A stretch of 64,000 nt of DNA. Source: Phycisphaeraceae bacterium (GTDB lineage: Bacteria > Planctomycetota > Phycisphaerae > Phycisphaerales > UBA1924). The DNA is taken from contig RECQ01000053.1 in NCBI GenBank assembly GCA_007693965.1, forward strand, positions 1-64,000, written 5' to 3'. Positions 9,801-16,759 of the stretch are shown here, in pieces. Each line of letters begins with the position of its first letter. Positions within the stretch are counted from its first letter, which is position 1. Both the position numbers and the translations under genes were made by a program. The notes below the pieces were generated by a model. The model saw only the letters and a list, made by a program, of their open reading frames with translations, was not told the DNA's origin and ran no database searches.

Positions 9801-10099
9801 CGGGGCGGGCCCGGCTCCGCGCCATCCTGCTCACCACCATGACCACCGTGCTGGGCCTCAGCCCGCTCATGGCCGAACAGGCGTTCCAGGCGCGATTCCT
9901 GATTCCCATGGCCATCACCATCAGCTTCGGGCTCATGTCGGCGAGCTTCATCATCCTGCTGGCGCTCCCGTGCATGCTCCTGATCTCGGATGACATCAAG
10001 CGCAAGGCGATCCGCCTGTGGCGGGGCGGCGACCCATCGCCCTTCGACATCGGGCGCGATGACGCCGCGCATCATCCAGAGCACGAACCGCGCGATTGA
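6821..10099 (+). CDS. RND family efflux permease (AcrB/MexB-like)
   Basis: A 1092-residue inner membrane proton antiporter. The N-terminal signature is present (FGIRRPVAANLLMFAIIGAG, then EFFPEVRP and the APYPSAAPDEVEQ porter segment). Twelve helices split by two large periplasmic regions are inferred from the hydrophobic pattern. TM4 has the proton-relay pair in GLLVDDAIVVAEN (Asp432-Asp433). The second half repeats the fold (LIGFIALTGIVVNDSLILME). Length fits the family (about 1030-1100). The substrate cannot be told from sequence. It overlaps the adaptor by four bases and converges on the 4Fe-4S gene at 10109. Confidence 0.93.
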   Translation: MSLPAFGIRRPVAANLLMFAIIGAGLILGTNLRREFFPEVRPNEVIVTAPYPSAAPDEVEQALAIKIEDRLADLRDVKEINTTALEGAASVRVEFEPGVNIETAVSRVKREIDALEDLPEDSERIIVTEFEPNIPVISLMLYGDVDERTMKRAINRVRDDLSRLPGMGDLLVAGTRNDEISVEVRHAALLEHGLSLPDVAGRITESMVELPGGAVRAPTANVAIRTLGAKDQADEVRGIVVKSDPDGRNVTIGEIAEVTAGFADVDLRTRFNLEPTASVTIYAVGGQDVIQIADMVKAYMAGLKREEIDLTFAERMRMRAGGGELTQEPPRVMAHRLGMLRELPQGVELALHNDLARFVSQRLQLLARNALWGCGLVFLTLLVMLAPRVALWVSVGLVLAVLGTLVLMRIFDISLNLITMFGLIVVIGLLVDDAIVVAENITSHYERGEPALAAAEGGAMEVAWPITVMIMTTICAFMPLRLIEGNLGDMLGMLPIVVTCALLVSLIECLFILPSHMGHSLQMARRSKAGALRRWMNNLERMRLALFQRIMIPGYERMLNFCLDRRWLTLVTAIAILIFSFGMVNGERVPFVFAESADAENVVVDLRMPVGTPLRITDETVRQIERFVLDTPEVLGAFTIIGAQQDLDGPVGQAQSHLAQIFFELHPSEKRDRTSREIIDGLRVKTERLAGIKSLRFEELGGGPGGPDITLTVTGESIERIMAVVEQVKEILDDYEGVMGISDDADSGQRELRFSLRPGASELGFTTAGVARQVRAAVFGLEAHTFAGDREDVDVRVMLDREMRRSLAAIEAMHIFSPTGEPTPLAEVVEISEERSYATIRRLDRRRAVTIFADVAREAANPEQIMNEIAPLLAEVDAANPDVRILQRGRQKEMADALRTLPLGMAVAVGLIYVILAWLFSSYLQPIIVLCAVPFASIGVIWGHYLMGFEMTILSLIGFIALTGIVVNDSLILMEFYNARQREGQEVREALVNAGRARLRAILLTTMTTVLGLSPLMAEQAFQARFLIPMAITISFGLMSASFIILLALPCMLLISDDIKRKAIRLWRGGDPSPFDIGRDDAAHHPEHEPRD

Positions 10100-10108
10100 A
10101 CCGGGGGC

Positions 10109-12238
10109 CTACTGCCCGGCGTTCCGCTGCGCTGCGGATTCCGACAGCATGAAGTAGCGCTGCGCGTGCTCGGGCTGCCCCGCCTGCATCAGCATTTCAC
10201 CGGCCCGCTGCAGGTATCCGGCTGCGCTGACAGGATCGCGCTCCGCCGCACGCGCCAGCAGCCGCACTGCCTCGCTCACATGCCCGGTTGCGAAGTTCGC
10301 CACCGCCAGGTCGTTCATCACCCCGATGTGGTCCGGCGCAAGCTCCCCGGCGCGCTGGAGGGCCCGCAGCGCCTCCTCGCGTCGCTCCGCGCCGAGCAGC
10401 AGGGTGCCGAGGCCCCAGTGAATCATGGCGTCATCGGGACGCTCCTCGGCGCCGACGCGGTAGAGCTCGATGGCTTCTTCGATTCTGCCCTCGGATCGGA
10501 GCAACTGCGCCAGCTCGCGCCGCACAAGCTCGAAGCCCGGTTGCGCCGCCAAGATGTTGCGTCCGTGCCGCAACGCTTCATCCTCCCGTTCCATCAGGAC
10601 GAGGATGTTCATCAGTTCGATATCCAGCCCCTCGGTCGGCCCTTGCCGGTCCAGCCCGCGCCGGAGGTGGTGTTCGGACTCTTCGAGGTCGCCAAGCGCC
10701 AGGTGCAGCCACGCCAGGCGCAGATCGAGCCCGGGCGTGTCCGCGAGCGCGTATCCGCCGTTCGAAAAACCGGAGGCGGCGGTGAATCGGCGGATCGCCC
10801 GGGCCGCCCGCTCGCGCGTCTCCTCGGGCACGGCGTCGAAGCGCCCGCTGAAGAGAATTTCACGGGGTGGGTTGACGGTGTTGTAGAGCGCATCACCGCG
10901 CCAGATCACGGTTTTGATGAAAAACGAGTGGACGATGAGGACCATCGCCACTGCGCCGGCGGCGAAGAAGGCGCCGCCTGCTGGCCGCACCGACCCGGCG
11001 CGTTTGAGCTGGGCGCCGATGATCCGAACATTCGGCTCACGCAGCATCCGCCACATCTTCCATGCGATGAAGGCCATGCAGCCCGCTATGCCCACCGCAA
11101 AGAGCATGGGGATCACGCCATATGCGCCGCGTGCGCCGAAGAATGTGAGCGCGAAAACGCCGGCGATGGCCAACTCCTCCGGCCATGTCATGTCGAAGGT
11201 GCGCTTCGGCGCCTTGCCCTTGGGCTTGCCCTTCATCATCGGCGGCGCCGCAAACTTGAAGCTGAGCGCCCCGTTGGGGCAGACACTCACGCAGTCCATG
11301 CACTTCATGCACCCCGGATCGACGACGCCGCCGTAGGCCTTGATTTCCTCGTGAACGCGCACGTTCGAGGTGCAGACCGCGGTGCAGTGGCCGCAGCCCT
11401 CGCACTTGTCGGGATCGACCATGATGCGCCCCGGCGCCGCCTGCTGGGCGGGGGCGAAAAAGCCGCCGTAGGGGCAGCCGTAGGTGCAGAACCCCTTGGC
11501 GCCCATGAAGTACACAATGGCGAAGCCGCAGACGAAGAGGAAAGGAATCGCGACGGCGACAGTGGGAAAGGTCTTCCAAAAGTCGTCCGTCATGATGTGG
11601 TTGTTGAATCCCGGAAACTGAGCGGTCGCCCCGATGAAGCCGAGCCCCGCGGGCCAGACCGATTCAAGCAGCGGCGCCAGAAGCTCGCGCCGGAACGTCG
11701 GCCAGACGAACATGTACAGCGCCAGAATCAGCGGGACCCAGACCAGCAGGCGCGAGCGGAAGGGCTTGGGACGGACGCCGATCTTCTTCATCATCCAGCC
11801 GCACAAGTCCTGGAGCGCGACCACATGGCACGCCCAGCCGCAGAAGAATCGCCCGAAGATGAGCGTCGCGAGAATGGCGGCAATGAAGAAGATGAAGCCG
11901 GCGTTCACCTCGCCCTGCTCGAGCGTGTACATCGCCTCGGAGGGCTCGACCGGCGAGACGGTCGAGCCGGCGAGAAGCCAGTGGGCGATGTGGGCGGCGA
12001 TGAGGACGTGCACCGCAATGAGCACGCCCGCCCGCCAGCGGCTGGTGCGTGATTTGCGGATCTTCGGGGCGCCCTGCGTCCCGGCGCCGCCAGGACCCTC
12101 GGCGCCGAGGACCGGCAGGGCGACATCCCTGCGTCCGCCGCGCGTTCCGGTGCAACCGCTCTTCCTGGTGTTCCGTGGCTTGGCGCCCATGCTGCTCGGC
12201 GTGTCTCCGATCCGGGTCCGTCGCCCGGTGTCTTCCAT
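10109..12238 (-). CDS. membrane 4Fe-4S ferredoxin-type protein (NapH/CcoG-like) with C-terminal TPR domain
   Basis: A 709-residue polytopic membrane protein. Membrane helices flank FGRFFCGWACHVVALQDLC (near 130-146) and a second motif FCTYGCP (about 250-256), as in NapH, NosR and CcoG/RdxA. Two soluble 4Fe-4S sites follow: CEGCGHCTAVC (about 279-289) and CMKCMDCVSVCP (about 310-321). After another helix pair (about 360-450), the last 200 residues form TPR-like repeats. Electron transfer or metal/cofactor maturation is inferred from family; the TPR fusion suggests a docking partner. The start is uncertain: ATG 12238 is used, and ATG 12187 (MGAKPRNTRKS) is also possible. Confidence 0.8.
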   Translation of the reverse strand: MEDTGRRTRIGDTPSSMGAKPRNTRKSGCTGTRGGRRDVALPVLGAEGPGGAGTQGAPKIRKSRTSRWRAGVLIAVHVLIAAHIAHWLLAGSTVSPVEPSEAMYTLEQGEVNAGFIFFIAAILATLIFGRFFCGWACHVVALQDLCGWMMKKIGVRPKPFRSRLLVWVPLILALYMFVWPTFRRELLAPLLESVWPAGLGFIGATAQFPGFNNHIMTDDFWKTFPTVAVAIPFLFVCGFAIVYFMGAKGFCTYGCPYGGFFAPAQQAAPGRIMVDPDKCEGCGHCTAVCTSNVRVHEEIKAYGGVVDPGCMKCMDCVSVCPNGALSFKFAAPPMMKGKPKGKAPKRTFDMTWPEELAIAGVFALTFFGARGAYGVIPMLFAVGIAGCMAFIAWKMWRMLREPNVRIIGAQLKRAGSVRPAGGAFFAAGAVAMVLIVHSFFIKTVIWRGDALYNTVNPPREILFSGRFDAVPEETRERAARAIRRFTAASGFSNGGYALADTPGLDLRLAWLHLALGDLEESEHHLRRGLDRQGPTEGLDIELMNILVLMEREDEALRHGRNILAAQPGFELVRRELAQLLRSEGRIEEAIELYRVGAEERPDDAMIHWGLGTLLLGAERREEALRALQRAGELAPDHIGVMNDLAVANFATGHVSEAVRLLARAAERDPVSAAGYLQRAGEMLMQAGQPEHAQRYFMLSESAAQRNAGQ

Positions 12239-12612
12239 CGTCTTCGACCGTCCACCGCCACGTTGTGAGTGTTCGGTTCTGTTCGGGATGGTAGGTCGGG
12301 AAATCAGCCTGACGTGTCTCGGCATTTCCGGAATCGGGACTTCTGTGAGGGGGAAAACCTCGGGCTGAATGTTGGGTATCCGGACCTTCCTGTCATGCTG
12401 TGAATGTGGGGCGTCGAATGTGCTGAGTTGAGGGCTCAATCTGGGAGATTCATAGGTGCGATCGAGTCTTTCTTGCCCTAGACTGAGCTCTGAGCCGCCT
12501 GAGGCGGGTGGCGAATCGCGATGGAAGAGAGAGATAGAACCCGCAGCGGAGGCGTCCTCCTCGGAGAGGGGGAGTCAGGCGCCGCCCCTGCACATTGAGC
12601 ATGGAGAGATTG
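12239..12612. other. divergent intergenic region, no gene seen
   Basis: This 374-bp stretch separates two divergent genes and must hold both promoters. A ribosome site (GGAGA at 12603-12607) precedes ATG 12613. Reading frames entering it from the left lack a start with a ribosome site. No convincing -35/-10 pair, operator or RNA fold was recognised. Confidence 0.5.
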
Positions 12613-14046
12613 ATGAAGATGAGTCTGATCGCAGGCGTCGCGGCGTTGGCCGCAGGCGCTGTCGCTGTGGCCTCCGGCCCCGAAATCACCGAGCTTGACG
12701 CCCGGGCCGTCGAGGCCGCGCCCGCCGCAGGCGAGCGAACCGCCGGGGTCACCGTCAAGCGTGAACTGGTCAGCACCGGGCTCTCGAACCCGTTGTACGT
12801 CACCCACGCCCCCGGCGACACCAGCCGCATTTTCGTGGTCGAGCAGCGGTCGGGCTCAGTCGGCCGGATCCGCATCATCGACCTGGCGACCGATGATCTG
12901 CTGCCGACGCCCTTCCTCTCCATCTCGCCTGTCGGCACCGCGAGCGAGCAGGGGCTGCTCGGCCTGGCCTTCCACCCCGATTACGATAACAACGGCTTTT
13001 TCTACGTCTACTACACCAATTCGGCGGGCGCCACGGTCATCAGCCGTTTCTCCGTCTCCGGCGATCCGAACGTCGCCGACGCCGGCTCCGAACAGATCGT
13101 CATGACCTTCGGCCAGCCATTCGCCAACCACAATGGCGGCTGGATCGGCTTCGGGCCCGATGGCTATCTCTACATCGCCAGCGGCGACGGCGGCAGCGGC
13201 GGCGACCCCGGCAACCGCGCCCAGAACATCAACACGCTCCTCGGCAAAATGCTCCGCATCGATGTCGACGGCGACGACTTCCCCGGAAGCTCGACGCAGA
13301 ACTATGCGATTCCCGCCGACAATCCCTTCGTGGGGATCGCCGGGCGCGATGAGATCTGGGCCTACGGGCTTCGCAACCCCTGGCGCAACGCGTTCGACCG
13401 CGACACAGGCGATTTCTTCATGGCCGACGTCGGCCAGAACAACTGGGAGGAAATCAACTTCCAGCCCGCCGACAGCGACGGCGGCGAAAACTACGGCTGG
13501 CGCTGCTACGAGGGCAACGCCCCCTTCAGCACCGGTGGCTGCCCGCCGCCAGCCGAACTCGAATTCCCGTTCTATGTCTACTCGATCAGCGGATTCAGCA
13601 ATCCCAACTGCTCAATCACCGGCGGCTATGTCTATCGGGGCTGCGCCATGCCCAATCTTCAAGGCGCCTACTTCTTCGCCGACTTCTGCTCCGGCTTTAT
13701 CTGGTCGCTCGAGTACGACGGCGAGAACGTCTCCAACCTCGTTGACCGCACCAGCCAGTTCACGCCCAGCGGGCAGTCGCCGCAGCAGTGGATCTCCTCC
13801 TTCGGCGAGGACGCCAGGGGCGAGCTCTACATCTGCTACCTCTTCTCCGGGCAGGTCTGGCGCATCGTGCCCGACACCACCTGCCCCGAGGATCTCTCCG
13901 GCGATGGCTCCATCGGCTCGGCCGACCTGGCCATTCTACTGGGCAGCTGGGGCTCAACGTGCAGCCCCGCCGATTTCGACGGCGACGGGCTCGTCGGCTC
14001 GGCCGATCTGGCCATTCTGCTGGGCAACTGGGGCGCCTGTCAGTAA
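12613..14046 (+). CDS. secreted PQQ-dependent sugar dehydrogenase-like (glucose/sorbosone) protein with dockerin-like tail
   Basis: A 477-residue exported beta-propeller protein. The signal peptide (MKMSLIAGVAALAAGAVAVA) follows GGAGA five bases upstream. The body has family blocks of soluble glucose dehydrogenase/aldose sugar dehydrogenase: GLSNPLYVTHAPGD, EQGLLGLAFHPDYDNNGFFY, HNGGWIGFGPDGYLYIASGD, LRIDVDG and YGLRNPWRNAFD. These proteins oxidise sugars in the periplasm using bound PQQ and calcium. Two calcium-loop repeats end the chain (GSIGSADLAILLGSWG and GLVGSADLAILLGNWG), as on the genes at 1483 and 16760. PQQ synthesis genes are not in the window. ATG 12601 and TTG 12595 are upstream alternatives. 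Confidence 0.87.
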   Translation: MKMSLIAGVAALAAGAVAVASGPEITELDARAVEAAPAAGERTAGVTVKRELVSTGLSNPLYVTHAPGDTSRIFVVEQRSGSVGRIRIIDLATDDLLPTPFLSISPVGTASEQGLLGLAFHPDYDNNGFFYVYYTNSAGATVISRFSVSGDPNVADAGSEQIVMTFGQPFANHNGGWIGFGPDGYLYIASGDGGSGGDPGNRAQNINTLLGKMLRIDVDGDDFPGSSTQNYAIPADNPFVGIAGRDEIWAYGLRNPWRNAFDRDTGDFFMADVGQNNWEEINFQPADSDGGENYGWRCYEGNAPFSTGGCPPPAELEFPFYVYSISGFSNPNCSITGGYVYRGCAMPNLQGAYFFADFCSGFIWSLEYDGENVSNLVDRTSQFTPSGQSPQQWISSFGEDARGELYICYLFSGQVWRIVPDTTCPEDLSGDGSIGSADLAILLGSWGSTCSPADFDGDGLVGSADLAILLGNWGACQ

Positions 14047-14083
14047 GCAGGGCGGCCCTCCCCACACAACAGCGATTCACCCG

Positions 14084-14116
14084 CGCCGCGGACCCCCAAG
14101 GTTCGCGGCGTTTTTT
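14084..14116 (+). terminator. rho-independent terminator after the sugar dehydrogenase gene
   Basis: A nine-pair stem (CGCCGCGGA with TTCGCGGCG, one G-T pair) encloses a nine-base loop and is followed directly by six T residues at 14111-14116. It begins 38 bp after the stop codon. Confidence 0.85.
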
Positions 14117-14235
14117 GCGCACACATTCCCCCGTCGTTCACCGTGAAAAAGCCGTGACTCCACGCCGAGTGAGTGGTACGGTGTCCGGCTGAAACCGCAC
14201 CGGATCTTCACACGCTCCGACTGGGGAGGCACACA

Positions 14236-15486
14236 GTGGCCCATTACATATCGATCAAACAGCTCCTCTACAACATGTGTCAGTACGACGCGTCCGACCT
14301 GCACATCAAGGTGGGGATGCCGCCGGTCTTCCGCATCAACGGCGAGCTGCGCCCCCTCGGCCTGCCTCCGCTTACAGAGCAGGACACCGAACGCCTCATC
14401 AGCGAAATCATTCCCCCATCCCAGCGCGATCGCTACGACAAAACCGGCGACCTCGATTTCTCCACCTTCCTGGACACCCGCACCATCGCCGCCCGCGCCA
14501 AGGCCCTCAAGGGAATGGAGCCCCGCAGCACCGACTCGGAGACCGCCGCCGCCGCGGTCGAAGAGGTCACGATCGGCACGACCGGCGACCAGCCCGAAAA
14601 CGTCGATCGTTTCCGCTGCAACGTCTTCCGTTCCGGCGGCGGGATGAACTGCGCCATCCGACGCATCAAGCCCGACATCCCCAGCTTCGAGAGTCTCCAC
14701 CTGCCGCCCATCTACCAGAAGCTCACTGACCAGACCCACGACGGCCTCGTTCTCGTGGTCGGCGTCACCGGGTCCGGCAAATCCACGACGCTGGCCTGCA
14801 TGCTCGAACGCGTCAACCAGTCCCGGGCCGAGAACATCATCACCGTCGAGGACCCGGTGGAATATCACTTCCACCCCAAGAAGTCGATCGTCAGCCAGCG
14901 TGAGATCGGCCTGGACGTACCCAGCTACCGCGAGGCCCTGAAGTACGTCGTCCGTCAGGACCCCGATGTGATCTTCATCGGCGAGCTTCGCGACCACGAC
15001 ACCGTGCTCGCGGCGATCCAGGCCGCCGAGACCGGCCACCTCGTCTTCGGATCGCTGCACACGGCCGACACGATGCAGGCCTTCAGCCGCATCATCGAGT
15101 TCTTCCCCCAGAACGAGCACGCCTTCATCCGCTCGTCCCTCAGCAACTCGCTCCGGGCCGTGTGCGCCCAGCGGCTGCTGCCCGCCAACAAAGACGCCAC
15201 CATCGGCGGCGTCGGCGCCGTGCCCGCCACCGAGGTGCTGCTCAACAACGCCAGCGTCCGAGAAATGATCCGCGAGGGCGAGGACGCCGATCTGCCCGCC
15301 ATCGTCAACAGTTCGACCTCAGACGGCATGAGAAGTTTCACCCACAGCCTCGCCGAACTGGTCGAGAAGGAGATGGTCTCACTCCAGACCGCCATGGAGT
15401 ACGCACCCAACCGCGAGACCCTCAGCAGCATCCTCAAGGGCGTCGAGGTGAAGGCCAGCACCATGGTGCGCCGCGTGAAAGGCTGA
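14236..15486 (+). CDS. pilT: PilT-type type IV pilus retraction ATPase
   Basis: A 416-residue hexameric secretion ATPase. The N-terminal PAS-like domain (QYDASDLHIKVGMPPVFRIN) is followed by Walker A GVTGSGKST (about 176-184), Asp box IITVEDPVEY (201-210), Walker B DVIFIGELRD (244-253) and His box HLVFGSLHTADT (268-279). All are PilT-like. It would depolymerise pili at the inner membrane. GTG 14236 sits seven bases after GGGGAGG. A region rich in Ala/Glu/Thr at about 85-122 interrupts the N-domain and makes the protein longer than typical PilT (about 345-370). No other pilus gene is adjacent; the pseudopilin at 2779 is the nearest relative. Confidence 0.9.
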   Translation: MAHYISIKQLLYNMCQYDASDLHIKVGMPPVFRINGELRPLGLPPLTEQDTERLISEIIPPSQRDRYDKTGDLDFSTFLDTRTIAARAKALKGMEPRSTDSETAAAAVEEVTIGTTGDQPENVDRFRCNVFRSGGGMNCAIRRIKPDIPSFESLHLPPIYQKLTDQTHDGLVLVVGVTGSGKSTTLACMLERVNQSRAENIITVEDPVEYHFHPKKSIVSQREIGLDVPSYREALKYVVRQDPDVIFIGELRDHDTVLAAIQAAETGHLVFGSLHTADTMQAFSRIIEFFPQNEHAFIRSSLSNSLRAVCAQRLLPANKDATIGGVGAVPATEVLLNNASVREMIREGEDADLPAIVNSSTSDGMRSFTHSLAELVEKEMVSLQTAMEYAPNRETLSSILKGVEVKASTMVRRVKG

Positions 15487-15677
15487 TACTGGCTTGCAGC
15501 CAGACCGAACAGATTCCGATCAAGCCAGGCGTCAATCGTCTGTTGTGGAGTGCGGATGCTCCCTATACTCGATACTCTCTCTGGCCGCGTTGTGAGGGCA
15601 GGGCGGCGCCAGCCGCGCCCGAGTGCGCAACGTCACGAAATCTGCACGCCACGCGAAATGGGTTTCAACAGGAGGTC

Positions 15678-16571
15678 GTGCCCGACACACTCGTCTCGGC
15701 GCACGATTACGAAGACTTGGACCAGCGTTTCACCCACGATTCTCCGGTCAAATCGCCGACAGTGGATGCGCCGTGGCCCAGGCCGCAGGCGCGGGCGATC
15801 TTCGGGCCCTACGCACTGTTGCGCCCACTGCATCCCGGCCCGCTCGGGAAGCGCTGGCTCGCCCGGCACCGCTTCGAACTCACCGCCCACGTCATCCACA
15901 GGCTGCATCTCTGCGATGGCCCTGATGATGTGCGACGGTTCAGGAAAGCAGTCGGCACGCTGCAGACGCTCTCCAGCCCGCATCTGATGACTCCTGAGTT
16001 CGCCGGCGTCCGCCGCGGCGGCGAGGCCTGGGTCGCCAGCCGTTACACCGGCGACCGCGATGGCCCCGTCTCCCTTCGCAGGCTGGTCGCCATGAAGGGC
16101 GGCGCGCTGGGTCACCAGGAGGCGCGTCATGCCACCGAGCAGCTCCTCCAGGCCGTCGAGTACGCCCACGCCCGTGGGGTCATCCACGGTCCTGTCAATG
16201 AGGAGGAGATCCTCATCAATCGCAGGGGCAGTGTCGCCATCGAACTCTACGGCCTCACCCGCTTGCTGGGCGATGACCAGAACGCCTGCCACCAGGCTCT
16301 CGTTCGGGAGGAGGTCCGCTCCATCGCCATGCTGGCGGCGGGCATGTTGCTCGGGCAGGATGTCGATGACGCCAATCTCGACCGTCGCCTCGAAGCAACT
16401 GTGGATGTGGGCTCACTGGCGACGTGGCTTCGGACCGCCCTGCAGCCCGGCGCCGGGTTCCTGACCGCCGAGGAAGCCGCCTCCGCCCTTCCCTGGCGAC
16501 GTGGTGGCGGCGCCGATGATCAGTCCGCACCGCTGGTGACCACGCGTCGCCTGAAGTCCATCTTCTCCTGA
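15678..16571 (+). CDS. probable pseudokinase (degenerate Ser/Thr protein kinase fold)
   Basis: A 297-residue soluble protein with the layout of a Hanks-type kinase but without its catalytic residues. The stretch AVEYAHARGVIHGPVNEEEI aligns with the catalytic loop, where HRDLKPEN has become HGPVNEEE (about 170-177). The DFG position reads LYG (190-192). No glycine-rich loop or clear lysine is visible near the N-terminus. It probably binds or scaffolds rather than phosphorylates. It follows pilT on the same strand by 191 bp. The start is uncertain: GTG 15678 has AGGAGG only two bases upstream, and TTG 15717 is an alternative. Confidence 0.65.
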   Translation: MPDTLVSAHDYEDLDQRFTHDSPVKSPTVDAPWPRPQARAIFGPYALLRPLHPGPLGKRWLARHRFELTAHVIHRLHLCDGPDDVRRFRKAVGTLQTLSSPHLMTPEFAGVRRGGEAWVASRYTGDRDGPVSLRRLVAMKGGALGHQEARHATEQLLQAVEYAHARGVIHGPVNEEEILINRRGSVAIELYGLTRLLGDDQNACHQALVREEVRSIAMLAAGMLLGQDVDDANLDRRLEATVDVGSLATWLRTALQPGAGFLTAEEAASALPWRRGGGADDQSAPLVTTRRLKSIFS

Positions 16572-16685
16572 TCCATCGCGTGATCCTGACTATCTGAATT
16601 GCGATTGCGGCAGTGATGCGCGGATTCCGATCGCCGCGGGATTTTTCCGTGCGCGGAGCGGGCCAGACAGTGGCGCGGCGGCGAG

Positions 16686-16727
16686 GCAAAAAAAGAAAGG
16701 GCGCCGTGGGAAGATCCCACGGCGCCC
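16686..16727 (-). terminator. rho-independent terminator for the 1530-residue protein gene
   Basis: A perfect 12-pair stem (GGGCGCCGTGGG at 16699-16710 with its complement at 16716-16727) has a five-base loop. Read on the minus strand it is followed by CTTTCTTTTTTTTG. It lies 32 bp beyond the stop codon at 16760. Confidence 0.92.
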
Positions 16728-16759
16728 GTTGGTGTCAGACATTCAACCCGTGAAAGGGT

